Source of the DNA: Areca catechu
Taxonomy: Eukaryota > Streptophyta > Magnoliopsida > Arecales > Arecaceae
DNA: 64,000 bases
Reading direction: 5' to 3'
Assembly (NCBI GenBank): GCA_021397845.1
Contig: CM038039.1
Span: forward strand, 4,271,731-4,335,730
Part shown: positions 23,878 through 35,521 of the stretch, one piece after another
Position numbering within the stretch: the first letter of the stretch is position 1
Layout: every line of letters begins with the position of its first letter
Notes under the pieces: generated by a model
What the model saw: only the letters and a program-made list of their open reading frames with translations
The model's database searches: none
Told to the model about the DNA's origin: nothing
Position numbers and translations under genes: made by a program

Positions 23878-25857
23878 CATGCATTGGATCTCGAGCACGA
23901 TAAGCGGAGCGGCAATGATCGCAGCATTTATTGTGCAGGATTTTTGTCCTCCTACGTCATCTCCGCATTAACTCCCCACATCCCTGCAGCGATGCTTCGA
24001 TGGACTAAGGAGGGGGGGGGCATTAATAATATGGCAACATCGCTGACATGGAGTGTGCGTCAGACCCAGTTGGCCTCCAGGTAGTGCCACGCAGTGTCCT
24101 CTCTGGGCTCTCCTGCCAGGTGGCTTGACCGGCGGTCAAGCCGTCTCGTGCCGAGCTCGGCATCTCTGCCACTTCCCCAGGTGTCGACCCAAGCGGGGTC
24201 CACCTCGGTCGACGTGGCCCTACCTCTGCTCCTTCGCCAGGTGGCGCCCCCAAATGGGCCACCTCGCCAAAGTCGAGCCGGGCTCCCCCCCCCGTTCCTT
24301 CGCCAGGTGGCACCCCCAGATGGCACCTCTGCTCCTTCGCTAGGTGGCACCCCTTGATGGGTCTACCTCGATCGAAGTCGAGCTTGCCTCTGCCCTTTCA
24401 CTAGGTGTCGACCCAAGAGGGATCCACCTCGGTCGAAGTCAAGCCTGGCACCTCTGCTCCTTCGCCAGGTGGCACCCCTTGATGGGTCTACCTGGACCGA
24501 AGTCGAGTTTGCCTCTGCCCTTTTGCTAGGTGTCGACCCAAGAGGGTCCACCTCGGTCGAAGTAGACCTGCCTCTGCTCCTCCGCCAGGTGGCACCCTCA
24601 GATAGGTCCACCTCAGCCGAAGTCAAGCCTGGCACCTCTGCTCCTTCGCCAGGTGGCGCCCCTTGATGGGTCCACTTCGGCCAAAGTCGAGCTTGCCTCT
24701 GCCACTTCGCCAGGTGTCAACCTAGGAGGGGTCCATCTCGGCCGAAGTGGGCCTGCCTCTGCTCCTCTGCCAGATGGCATCCTCCGATGGGTCCACCCCA
24801 GCCGGAGTAGATCCTGGCATCTCTGCTCCTTCGCCAGGTGGTGCCCCTTGATGGGTCCGCTCGACCGAAGTTGAGCTTGCCTCTGCCACTTCGCTAGGTA
24901 TCGACCTAGTAGGGGTCCACCTCGACCGAAGTGGGCCTGCCTTTGCTTCTCTGCCAGGTGGCACCCCCAGATGGGTCCACCTCAGCCAGGGCTGAGCCTG
25001 GCACCCCTGCTCCTTTGCCGGGTGGTGCCCTTTGATGGGTCCACCTCGGCCGAAGTCAAGCCTTCTCCGCGGAGCACGGAAGGATCGAGAGCACAAGCCC
25101 CGAGGACGTTGCTGAGGACGGCGCGCACAGGCGGCGCATCCAGTACGCATCTCCAGGCCTATAACGATGCGCGGAATCTTGTTTACCCAGTTTAGGAAGG
25201 GCACCCTGCTCGAGATACCGGATCCGGTGCCCGGTAACCTGGTACTCTAAAGGGGAAAGCCACGGTCAATGCCTCGAGCCCGAAGGCGCCTTCGCGAGGA
25301 TCGGATCCCCGCCAAGTTCTCCCTTTCGTGACTGCACGGCAGACGAGACCGGCTCACCACTTAACTCCCGACCGTAAGGGGAGATGGCCTGAGAGAACAG
25401 TCGCTAAGCGTCGCTGACTTCCAGAGCCTCCCCAGGAGGGAGAATCGAGGCACCGGAGCATCCGATGATCTAAAAAGGGCACCACGGGCAAGAAGGAGGG
25501 TAAGCAATCGAGAGGAAGCACACACACGGGAAAAGAGGCGATTCTGAGACAGGAGCTCCAAAGGAACTCGCAGGAGCGGGCTCGACGAGTCCAGTTGCAG
25601 GAACCAAACGTCCATCCCTCTCGTTCTCACTCATTTTCTCATCAAAGACTCCTTTAAGTACGGAGATCCAGCGGAGATCCATTTTAGTGGATCTGTTCCA
25701 CTTTATCGCTCTCTAATTTGACCGTCAGAATGTTCTCGCCGAGATTTTTGGCCCGAATTTCTAATCTTATTTTGGAAATATTGGAATTCTATAGTAAACG
25801 GAACTACAATTCGATATCAATCTACAGCTGCAGGTCACGGTAGTAACGACGGTAACA
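23878..25857 (-). mobile_element. Solo LTR (LTR2), related to LTR1, minus strand
   Basis: Its minus-strand start TGTTACCGTCG, followed by CGTGACCTGCAGCTG, aligns with LTR3 (TGTTGCCGCC, GTGGCCTGCAGCTCC). The block with GACGGTCAAAT and AACAGATCC is shared as well. The direct repeat GCGCCCAT flanks it (23873-23880 and 25858-25865) and probably includes the 5-bp TSD. The exact left edge is uncertain. Near 24050, GTCAGCGATGTTGCCATAT (minus strand) matches the end of LTR1. No internal coding region is present. Confidence 0.7.
24120..25060 (-). repeat. ~62-bp GC-rich tandem array with ~184-bp super-period, inside LTR2
   Basis: Subunits of about 60 bp contain GCCAGGTGGCACCCC or GCCAGGTGTCGACC, GGGTCCACCTCG and GAAGTCGAGC. 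The GGTGTCGACC-type subunit recurs at 24181, 24405, 24530, 24714 and 24898; the last two steps are both 184 bp, i.e. three subunits. Frames in the array are by-products. Confidence 0.85.
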
Positions 25858-26782
25858 GCGCCCATCCCATAAATTTTTGTTCGTGGATGGTTGTGTTCTC
25901 TTGATAATGGATGATCAATTTTTTTTTAGGAATGTTCCACGTCCAAGAGTTTGTGTGAAGTTAAAGAAAGGATTTTTTTTTTTTTTTGAAAACAAGAAAG
26001 GAGATCATTTGTTACCCAAACCAGTCAATGTGGTTGCAGGACGAAATTAATATTTATTTATTGGAATGAAGAGTATGATTTGAGGTAACGTGTTTGTTTC
26101 TGGGTCTCGACGTACGGTGGCAGCCAGCCAGTTGGAAATGGCTAGCCATGGAAGAAACGGTCGACAATGGAGGGAAGGGAAAGGAAAACGAAGGATCGTT
26201 GAGGTGGGGTCCAGCTCTGCGTGTGGGTGTAGACGAGGTCAAGTTTCCAAGCGAGGGAAGTTGTTGGTCCCCGAAACGACAACCATGGCCCTCTGCCGGT
26301 CCGTGTCGGCGTCCTGTCCCCCAAACCCACACTTGTCCGCAAACCACACCCCTCCCCCCTCGCGGTTTGCGTGCGGCAGCCGGTGCCGGTGACCGGGTTC
26401 TTGGGGTCGTTGCCTAGCTCCACCGTATGCTCCAAGTCGAACGATGATGATGAAAATATATGGTTGCTACGTTAATTAATTTTTTTTTAAATAATATATA
26501 TATATATATATATTAAGTAAAAATGATGGTGAATAAATTTTGATATAGCTACCCGTCCATATCCCATCAGGTAATGTTTAATACAAAGGGCTCATATTCG
26601 CAGAACCTTTTCCCCACATGTCTACCTGACACCATTAAAATACCGGCCAGTAGATCGGGAACAAAGGGACGGGAACAAAGGGGAGATCCTGATCTCTCAC
26701 TCACGCTAACTATCGAGGATCCAGAAAAAATATAGATTTAATCGGTCATCCACGGGATCATACCTCGAACCTCGATTCATTA
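25858..26782. other. Possible low-copy spacer, partly GC-richer (26090-26420)
   Basis: It is less repetitive than its surroundings. Frames of about 100 codons at 26090-26435 occur on both strands, with no recognised domain, start context or codon pattern, so I do not call a gene. It could be a promoter or first exon of an unseen gene; that is speculation. Confidence 0.4.
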
Positions 26783-29302
26783 AAATAATATTTTTTAATA
26801 AATATTTATTAAATTGTGATGGGTTGAAATATATTTACCAAATTGGTATAATTTAGTATACACTGCAACCACATTAGAAGCCATAGGCTCAACCCACGGC
26901 TAAATGAAACCCGGTTAATGCGGCTTTAAATTTTAACATATCAATATATAAAATATTTAAATAATATAATAAATTAAAACTTAACAAATTAAAAGAAGCT
27001 GCAGGTATAACCTGTAGCTTCATCTTAAATGAAACTACTGGTCGCACTTGCGGCTTCATCTTACTCCTGCATCTTCATTTTTAAAATAAAAATTAAAAAA
27101 ATTAAAATATATATAAATAAATCATAAATTGTTATCTTAATATATAAAAATATTAATATTATAAAATAATATTATTATAATATATAATAATAAATAATAT
27201 TATAATAAATATATAAATATGTTATAATATATTAAATTATAGATTATATATTATATTATAAAGTATAATAAATATAATAAAATTTATAATTTAGTCAATG
27301 CCAGTCTAGTTACCAAGTTAATCATCAATTCACTTGTAGGGTCGATACCAGTCCGATCATCAGCCTGGTACTAATCTGGCTGCCAGTCCGGTCACTAGGT
27401 CGATACCAGTCCGGTCACCAGGTCGATACCAGTCCGATCGCTAGTCTGTAGCTAGCTCGATGCCAGTTCGGTTGGCAGTCCGGTGTCAGTTTGGTCCCCT
27501 ACCTGATACCAGTTTGGTCGCCAATTCGAGTTGGACTAACACCAACCTGGCAATCGAACTGGCATTGGCTTGGTGGCCAGACTGGCAATCGAACAGATGA
27601 CCAGACTGGCTATCGAATCAATGGTCGGATTGGCAATAGATCGATGGCCGGACGAGCGACTGGATCAATTACTGGACTGGCATCGACTTAGTGACCAGAC
27701 TGGCTGTTGGATCGATGACCAGACTAGCGACCAGATCAGTGATTAGACTGGTACCGTCCTGGCAGCTAGACTAGCTATCGAATTAGGAGCCGGATTGGTG
27801 ACCGGACTAGTGGCCATCGGTCCGATAGCCAGTCCAACCACCAGGTCGGTGCCAATTCGGTCACCGGTTCGGCCACCGATCCGACAACCAATCCGGCTAC
27901 CAGGTAGCTACCAGTCTGATCCAGTCACCGGTCTGATAGCTAATCCGGTCGCTGGTTCGGCCCCTGGTTTGATAGCAAGTCTGGCTGCCAGGTTGATGCC
28001 AATCCGAATATCGATCGGGCTGCCAATTTGGCCATCGGTCCGATAGCCAGTCCGATCACCAGGTTGGTACAGTCCGGTCGCCAGTTTAGCCATCGATCCG
28101 ATAGCCAGTCCACTGATTTGATAACTAGTTCAGTGCTAGGTCAGTGCCAGTCCGACTATCGGTCCGGTTGCTAGTCCGGCTAGTAGGTCGGTGCCAATCT
28201 GGTCGTCGATCCGGCCACCGGTTTAATAGCCAGTTCAGTTGCCAATTCAATGCCAATTCGGTTCCAGCCACCAGTCTGATAGTTTGACCACCAGTCTGGT
28301 CATCAGTCCGAATCCTGATTCGATAACCAGTCTAACTACCAGGACGATGTTAGTCCGATCATCGGTCTGGCCATCAGTCCGGTCATTGGTTTGACAGCCA
28401 ATCCAATCACCAGGTCGGTGCCAATCCAACTGTTGGTTCGATCGACTGTCCGATCATGATCCGATTGCCAGTTTGGTCACCAATCTAATAGCCAGTCTGG
28501 TCATCGATTTGATTACCAATCGGTCGCTAGGCCGGTGCCAATCCGACCGCCAGATTGGTGCTACTCCGACTCGAACTAGCGACAGAACTGGTATGGATAG
28601 GAGATCAGACTGGCACCAGGCTGTCGACCGAACTGGCACCGGGCTAGCGACCGGATTGGTATCGGCCTAGTGACTGGACTGACGGTCGAATTTGTACTGG
28701 GTTGACGGTCGAACTGGCACTGATCCGACAGGCAAATTGGTGACTGCCTTGATGATCGGACTAGCGACTAGACTGGCACTGACTAAATTATAAATTTTAT
28801 ATTATACTATAAAATATTTATTATATTATTATATTTTATTATATAATATATATATAAATTTAATATATTATAGTATATTTATTATATTATTTATATTATT
28901 TATTATATATTTAATAATTATATTTGTAATATTAATATTTTATATTATTATTAAGGTTATGACTTTACTTATATATGTTTTAATTTTTTAATTTTTTAAT
29001 TTTTTAATTTAAAAATAAAGATGCAGGAATAAGATGAAGTTGTTGGTGCAACCTACAGCTTCACTTAAGATGAAACTGCATATTGTACCTATAGCTTTTT
29101 TTAAATTTTTTTAATTTTTTAATTTTTAATTTTATTACATTATTTTAAATATTTCATATATTGATATGTTGAAATTTAAAGTCACGGATTCAACCCGCAG
29201 CTTCTGATGTGGCTGCCATGTGTACCAAACTATACCGGTTTGATAAATATATTTCAACCCACCTCAATTTGATAAATTTTATTAAAAAAATATTATTCAA
29301 AA
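26783..29302. mobile_element. Foldback element FB1: long inverted arms around a strand-switching repeat core
   Basis: The left arm (26783-27293) and right arm (28782-29302) are imperfect inverted repeats. The left arm reads GGGTTGAAATATATTTACCA, AGCTTCATCTTA and CTGCATCTTCATTTTT; the reverse complement of the right arm gives GGGTTGAAATATATTTATCA, ACTTCATCTTATTCCTGCATC and so on. The core is a minisatellite that changes strand. Possible 9-bp flanking repeats, GATTCATTA (26774-26782) and AACTCATTA (29303-29311), match at 7 of 9, which would suit a Mutator-type TSD. No transposase is encoded, so it would be non-autonomous. Confidence 0.8.
27294..28781. repeat. FB1 core: ~11-13-bp minisatellite alternating in strand
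   Basis: The basic motif resembles CCGGTCACCAG or CCGATAGCCAGT. It runs as written at about 27294-27527, as its complement (GACCAGACTGGC-like) at 27528-27805, as written at 27806-28565 and as complement at 28566-28781. Switch points lie at short palindromic words such as GTTCGAGTTGGACT-type sequence. Confidence 0.85.
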
Positions 29303-30038
29303 AACTCATTAATCGTAACTAAATAACATATTGGGTTTCTTTATTGTTATAATTAAGAGAGATTTTTTTTTACAACTAAGAGAGATTATTAATTAGTAAT
29401 TTGTGGTTGGGAATCAGGAATAGGTGTGGATACATTGAGGGGTAGGTTATGATTGGTAGCACCCAGCGGTCTGACTTTAGGGAATCCCTGGGTCTCTAAA
29501 TGCAATGTATTTGTTAAAAATCATCTAATTTTCGAAGAGACAGGAATAATTTTGACCTACTTTTCTGATGATGCATTTAGAAGATGCAGGTTGCAGATGA
29601 CCTGATGCTAGCTTGGACCTGACTTTGCGTGGTTGACTCGCAAACTTGGACGAAATTAAGTGGTAGTGGCCAGCTCGCTACTTGATGAAGTACTTGATGG
29701 CAAATGTTTGTTCATTTCAGACAAGATTTAATTTCATGATGTTACAAATATTTCTTTTAAAGAGAAATTATATACATTAAGAGTGCAAAATAGTTGACTT
29801 ATCCAAATTAATGTATTTTTTTGAAATTAAAGAGAGAGAAAATAATACCTAATTTATTTGAATTATGTGGTGCATGTTGTTTAACTATTACTTCTTATGA
29901 AAAAGGTAATGTTTGCAAAAATTGAGAGCATCTACTTGGTCATATTTTATAACTACTAAATATATCATCAGTATAATTTATCATCTTTTTTTTATTGTAA
30001 TATTTTTCTTGTAATTAAGTATCTAGGAATTTAAATTA
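29303..30038. other. AT-rich spacer
   Basis: No recognisable gene or element end. It lies between FB1 and the LTR of the next Copia element. Confidence 0.5.
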
Positions 30039-30130
30039 TTAAAAAGTTTCCGTATACATGATTTTTACTATTTTCTTTTCTTTGATTATCTACTTCCTGG
30101 TTTTACTTTCCTGTCTTTTAAGATTTATAT

Positions 30131-30196
<66 letters not shown>

Positions 30197-30243
30197 ATGA
30201 TTCTATAGAATAAAAATAATTAATTTACTTCTCATTAATAACA
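30039..30243 (+). repeat. 5' LTR of the Ale-like element, with (TA)n
   Basis: It matches 42849-43001 at both ends (TATACCATGAT and TCATTAATAACA near its 3' end). It is longer because of a (TA)n microsatellite of about 60 bp at 30133-30194. Right after it, TGGCATCAAAA (30244) looks like a decayed TGGTATCAGAG primer-binding site. Confidence 0.65.
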
Positions 30244-30464
30244 TGGCATCAAAATATTTCATCAATCTCTAATCTTTCTAGTATCCCTCCTGGTCAAACA
30301 ATCTTTCCTTCCATCGTATTTCTAAAATTCCTCCAGCATGCCATCATCTCCTGACTCCCAATCCAAAGCCTCCGTCCATCAACTCTAACTTCAAAGCCCA
30401 AAAACTTCCAATCCAAAAAACCTCTCTCAAAATCCCCGTCGTTGCCCAAACCTTCCCAAAATCC

Positions 30465-31663
30465 TGTTGGTGGTAGGATATGTATAAACATGGTTACTAA
30501 TTGACAAGACCGAGTCTAGAATACACTTTATGTCCTTAAGACAATTTCATCCCATAATGGTGCTTACGGTTTTATGATAATTGTCTCCCAGGATACAACG
30601 ATCTTCTTCTGGTGAAAGCAGCACTACAATTCACCAAAAATTTGAACCAGGAATGCTTTTCTCTCTTTGTATGCACTATAGCTATACTCTGTTTTCAGAG
30701 TATGCAAATGCCTGAGAGACTTACGATGCACTATAGCTATACTCCATTTTTTTCAGAGTATGCAAATGTCTAAAAGAAGGAAGGAAAATACTGAAATGAA
30801 TGCAATGAAATGAATGAGGAATGTGGACCTATTTATAGCCTTAAGGTACCCCTTGGAAGCAACATTTTGATTTCATCGGAGGGAGTTTTTCGATGTTGTT
30901 TCGTAGTGAGATATGCCTTTACGTGATCGATACGTTTCTTCAATAGCGATCGGATGCCATGATACGCTGATTCGTACCGTGATCTCTAGATCACGCGATG
31001 AGTGCGCTTCTCAATGCATCGTTTCACGATCCGATGGCACCCCTGATCTCAGAAGAAACGTTGATCCGTAAACGGACGTGTGATTACGCCTCCGGATGCG
31101 TGATCCGTTGTTTCATTATTCTGAAATCTCGTTATCTGAGTCGGCTCCTTACTGCAGAGAGCACCCTGGTCGAGTCAGATCGATTCCCTCGAGTCGACTC
31201 ATCCATACTGCATGATACGGCTCTATGGATTCGAGCCAGCTCAACCCTGGTCGAGCCGACTCGTCAAGACTGCATGATACAGTTCTGTGGATCCGAGCCA
31301 GCTCGACCCTGGTCGAGTCGACTCGTCTAAACCGTGTATTCTCGTTCTGCGGATCCGAGTCGACTCAACCTGGCCAGTCATCCGAGTTGTCGTACGAAGT
31401 GCGAAGTGCGCCTACAAAGCACCCATGGCGTCCTTGTCGCCCGTCGCACACACGCGTGCGGGTGATGCGAAATGCTTCGCATCACCCTCAAGCTGTCCAC
31501 CTATGATGAGCCTAGAAGTAAGAGCTTGAAAAAAGGTTTTCTTATAAAGAGCCTTCTCTTTTTCCAATCTTTCCATATGGGACTAAAAGTTTCCATCTCA
31601 CAGGATAGTTTCCATTCCACAGGATAGTTTAGGAATAAAAACTCCTATTCACTTTTTAGAACA
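30465..31663 (-). repeat. 3' LTR of the nested Copia
   Basis: In plus orientation it starts TGTTGGTGGTAGGAT and ends TTTTTAGAACA. The adjoining 31664-31676 reads GTGGGGGAT on the element strand, a polypurine tract. GAGTCGACTC-type motifs lie at about 31137-31375. Confidence 0.9.
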
Positions 31664-32280
31664 ATCCCCCACATGAATGGAATTTTGGACTAATATCAAA
31701 GATCAATAAAGACGATCCGATCCCCCACAAACATGGATTTTTTTTTTTAAATGCAAATAAATATGCATACACTTAAAGAGAAAAGTGGAATGAAGTTGTA
31801 TCAGGATAGGTAGCTTGTGGCTTTGAACCTTCCTTAGTATTTTGTTATCGAGTTTACTTGCTAAAAGTGAACGTGATGTCTTGAACTTTTAGTGTTTGAT
31901 GTAAACTAAGACAATAACAATCACACAACTTCTTTTCGAGCATTCCTTTTGGTTCTCATAGTTGTGTTCATTTTGGCCCTGAACAACTCTTGGTCTCATG
32001 AGTGCTTTAGAGAATTAAAGCCTTTAAAATTCTCATAGAATTGGCCCAGTTCATACTCACATAGATGATTCTTATTAAGAGTATCATGCTATACCCCACA
32101 TGATATTCATGTCATAAGAATCATTAAAAGCTATGCTTATCCTAGTACCTTTAGCAGGTAGCACTGATTATCATAGGAATGAGTAGGATTTTACATTTTT
32201 AGTGCTTCGTTGACATCTTCATAATTTAGTTGTCCCTTTTGAACCTAGATCTTGGGATCTCAGTCAGCTAGGATGGGTAT
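31664..32280 (-). other. 3' non-coding part of the nested Copia
   Basis: It follows the truncated integrase directly. No RT or RNase H motif occurs on the element strand. It begins, next to the LTR, with the polypurine tract. Confidence 0.75.
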
Positions 32281-32922
32281 CCACTATGAAGATTTATTTA
32301 TAGGCTTTAAACCCATTCCCCTCGATAAACAATTCATCATTTCTTTCAATATTCGATTTTTGCGTTCAGCAAGTCCATTAGATTAAGGTGAATAAGGAGC
32401 TGTAGTTTGATGAACAATGCCATGTTCTTAAAAAAGTCATTAAACGGTGCATCGTATTCCCCACCTCTGTCACTCCTTATAGCTTTGATTTTTTTACCAA
32501 GCTGATTTTCAACCTCATTTTTATAACATTTAAACATATCTAAAGCCTCATCTTTAGATTTTAGTAGATACATATAACAGTATCTAGTTGAATCATCAAT
32601 AAATGTTATAAATATTTTTTTACCTTCTCTATTGTATTGACTTCAAGTCACATAGATCACTGTGGATCAAATCTAGAGGTTCAGTATTCCTTTCTACTGA
32701 ATGGAACGGTGTTTTGGCTAGCTTAGCTTCAACATATATTTCACATCTATAATGTGGATCGATTTCATGATTAGGTAACAATTCTAAATTCATTAACTTC
32801 CGTAATGAATTAAAATTCACATGACCTAATCTATCATGCCATAGATAAGAGGAGTCAACCATATAAACAGAAGAAGAATCTTTATTCTTTTCAAGGTTGC
32901 GATGTACAGTCATTACATTCAT
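32281..32922 (-). pseudogene. Nested Copia: GAG-pre-integrase and truncated integrase
   Basis: The upstream piece (32922-32629) has YLWHDRLGHVNFNSLRKL and IHSDLCDL (first catalytic Asp). The downstream piece (32573-32346) has AIRSDRGGEYDAPF (second Asp). A Glu-bearing stretch RKNRILKEMMNCLSRG follows to about 32300 in another frame. Integrase ends there; the C-terminal domain and all of RT/RNase H are absent. Confidence 0.85.
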
Positions 32923-32931
32923 CTTGAATAA

Positions 32932-33315
32932 TCAATTATTCAAGTAACCTCTACCGAGAAAGATCCCTCCTTTAGTAAGTACAAATTTATCAGACTCAAA
33001 CACCATCCTAAATCTATATGTGCTTAGGAGGCAGCATGATACCAAGTTCTTACGGATGTCAGGAACATGCAGTACATCGTTCAGTAGAAGCTCTTTACCA
33101 TATGTCATCTTTAGAATAATGCGGTCAATTCCTTCTATCTTCGATGTAGCGAAGTTATCCATTAGTAGATTTCTACCTCTGATAAGAGTATATGATGAGA
33201 ACATACTCTTATCAGAGCAGACATGTCGAGTAGCTCCAGTGTCAACATACCATTCATTTGGTTTATCAACCATGTTTGCTTCAAACACAACTGCTGACAA
33301 CATCATCCCTGACAC
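32932..33315 (-). pseudogene. Nested Copia: aspartic protease
   Basis: WYVDTGATRHVCSD near residue 23 carries the Asp-Thr-Gly active site. The following ILKMTYGKELLLNDVLHVPD is the usual C-terminal part. The frame is open for 127 codons. Confidence 0.88.
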
Positions 33316-33357
33316 TTCACGGGATAGGGTATCTTCAGTAGTATTGACTTCTTTATT

Positions 33358-34151
33358 TTACTTTTCCTTGAAACGACAATCCTTGGATTTGTGGCCTATT
33401 TTACCACAAATGAAGCACTTTCCTTTGAACTTCTTAGGATTGTCTTTCTTCTGTTTATAGCCTTCTCCAGAAAACTTGTGTTTCTTCTTGTTGACCTTTC
33501 CTTCCATGAGGTTGGCCTTAGGCTCAACAATATCTTCCAGTCTTCTTATCATGGCTCTTGTTATCTTCCTCGATCCTCAGGCGGACAATCAGATCTCAAG
33601 TCCCATCTCCTTCCGCTTATGCTTCAGGTAGTTCTTGAAGTCTTTCCATGATGGAGGTAGCTTCTCAATTATAGCGGCTACCTGTAATGACTCACTCAGA
33701 AACATCCTTTCTACATGTATCTCATGCAGTATGATCTGCAGTTCTTGAACTTGCTCCAAGACGGTCTTATAATCTACCATCTTGTAGTCAAGAAACCTGC
33801 CGACCACAAATTCTTATGGCCTGCATCCTCGATCCTGTACTTCTTATCCAAGGATGCCCACAGCTCTTTTGTTGTGCTTATACTATTGTACACATTGTAC
33901 AGAGTATTCTCTAATCCATTAAGGATGTAGTTTTTGCATAAAAAGTCTGAATGCTTCCATGCATCGACAGCAGCGACAATCTGCTTGTCGTTCTCTCCTT
34001 CCTTTAGGACTGGTGGATCTTCGTTGAGAACTCTTACCAGATTCAGAGTTGTTAGATAGAATATCATCTTTTGTTGCCATCTCTTGAAGTCGGTGCTGGT
34101 AAACTTCTCTGGCTTCTTGGCCGGAACTAGTGCAGCCATTGTTGCCATCAC
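33358..34151 (-). pseudogene. Nested Copia: gag with CCHC zinc knuckle
   Basis: It starts at ATG 34151, 39 bp inside the 5' LTR. The N-terminal frame (34151-33774) has FTSTDFKRWQQKMIFYL, a gag signature; the next (33807-33589) has LQVAAIIEKLPPSWKDFKNY, the UBN2-type helix; the last (33552-33358) has the knuckle CFICGKIGHKSKDC at 33417-33376. Two frame breaks divide it. Confidence 0.88.
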
Positions 34152-34189
34152 TTGAGCAGCACTTCAGTACGAAAAAATTATCTTAAGAT

Positions 34190-35516
34190 TGTTGGTGGTA
34201 GGATGTGTATGAACAATGGCTACCTAATTGACAAGATCGAGTCTAGAGTTACACTCTATGTCCTTAAGACAATTTCGTCTCGCAATGATGCTTACGGTTT
34301 TATGACGATTGTCTCCCAGGATACAACGGTCTTCTTCTGGTGAAAGCAACACTACAATTCACCAGAAATTCGAACCAGGAATACTTTTTTCTCCTTGTAT
34401 GCACTATAGCTATACTCTGTTTTCAGAGTATGCAAATGCCTGAGAGACTTACGATACACTATAGCTATACTCTATTTTTTTTCAGAGTATACAAATGCCT
34501 AAAAGAAGGAAGGAAAATACTGGAATGAATGCGATGAAATGAATGAGGAATGGGGACCTATTTATAGCCTTAAGTGCCCCTTGGAAGCAACCTTCTGATT
34601 TCATCGGAGGGAGTTTCCGATGTCGTTTCATAGTGAGATATGCCTTTATGCGATTGATACGTTTCTTCAATCGCGATCGGACACCATGATACGCTGATTT
34701 GTACCGTGATCTCTAGATCACGCGATCAGTGCGCTTCTCAATGCATCGTTTCATGATCCGATGGCACCCATGATCTCAGAAGAAACGTTAATCCATGAAC
34801 AGACATGTGATAATGCCTCTGGACGCGTGATCCGTTGTTTCACGATTCTGAAATCCCGTTATCCGAGTCGACTCAAATTCCTCGAGTCCTCCTTGCTGAG
34901 AGCACCCTGGTCGAGTCGGCTCGATTTCCTCGAGTCGACTCATCCAAACCGCATGATACGGCTCTGTGAATCCAAGCCAGCTCGACCCTGGTCGAGCCGA
35001 CTCGTCCACACTGCATGATACGGTTCTGTGGATCCAAGCCAGCTCGACCCTGGTCGAGTCGACTCGTCCAGACTGTGTATTCCCGTTCTATGGATCCGAG
35101 TCGACTCGACCCGGCCAGTCATCCGAGTCGACTCCTATCAGAACCGAGCTGACTCGTCTTCTTGCAACTTTGATCTGGTGCCAATCAATCTCAACCGTCT
35201 GATCTGTTTGATCAGGAAAACTTTAAAGGCACCTCAGGCTCCTCGCGAAGTGCAAAGTGCGCCTACAAAGCACCCTTACGTCCTTGTCGCCCGTCGCACA
35301 CGCGCGTGCGTGCGGGTGATGCGAAGCTCTCCACCTATGATGAGCTTAGAAGTAAGAGCTTGGAAAAAGCTTTTCTTATAAAGAGCTTTCTCTTTTTTCA
35401 ATATTTCCATGTGAAACTAAAAATTTCCATCTCAGAAAATAATTTTCATTCCACATAATAATTTTTCTTACCATAAAATTATTTAAAATAAAAAATTTTA
35501 TTCACTCTTCTCGACA
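34190..35516 (-). repeat. 5' LTR of the nested Copia
   Basis: It starts (plus) TGTTGGTGGTAGGAT and ends CTTCTCGACA, then the TSD. It contains a cluster of GAGTCGACTC-type palindromes at 34864-35155, in the U3 half. It is about 130 bp longer than the 3' LTR, partly because two of these motif blocks are missing there. Confidence 0.9.
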
Positions 35517-35521
35517 AATCC

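Larger units (their letters stand above)
30465..35516 (-). mobile_element. Nested Ty1/Copia element lacking RT and RNase H, TSD AATCC
   Basis: Minus-strand element with LTRs at 34190-35516 (5') and 30465-31663 (3'). AATCC flanks it exactly (30460-30464 and 35517-35521). The LTR ends are TGTYC... and ...CCTACCACCAACA on the element strand. It encodes gag, protease and the first part of integrase, then jumps to 3' non-coding sequence, so RT and RNase H are deleted and it could only move in trans. Confidence 0.92.

Noticed and set aside
24023..25204. Several 60-160-residue frames on both strands
   Set aside because: By-products of the ~62-bp GC-rich array in LTR2.
26054..26435. Overlapping frames of about 100 codons near a GC-richer stretch
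   Set aside because: Three or more frames on both strands are open over the same DNA, none with a recognised domain; most likely GC effect.
27491..28670. Frames with Thr/Gly/Arg/Ile repeats
   Set aside because: They lie in the strand-alternating minisatellite of FB1 and have no independent support. The same applies at 59224-60522.
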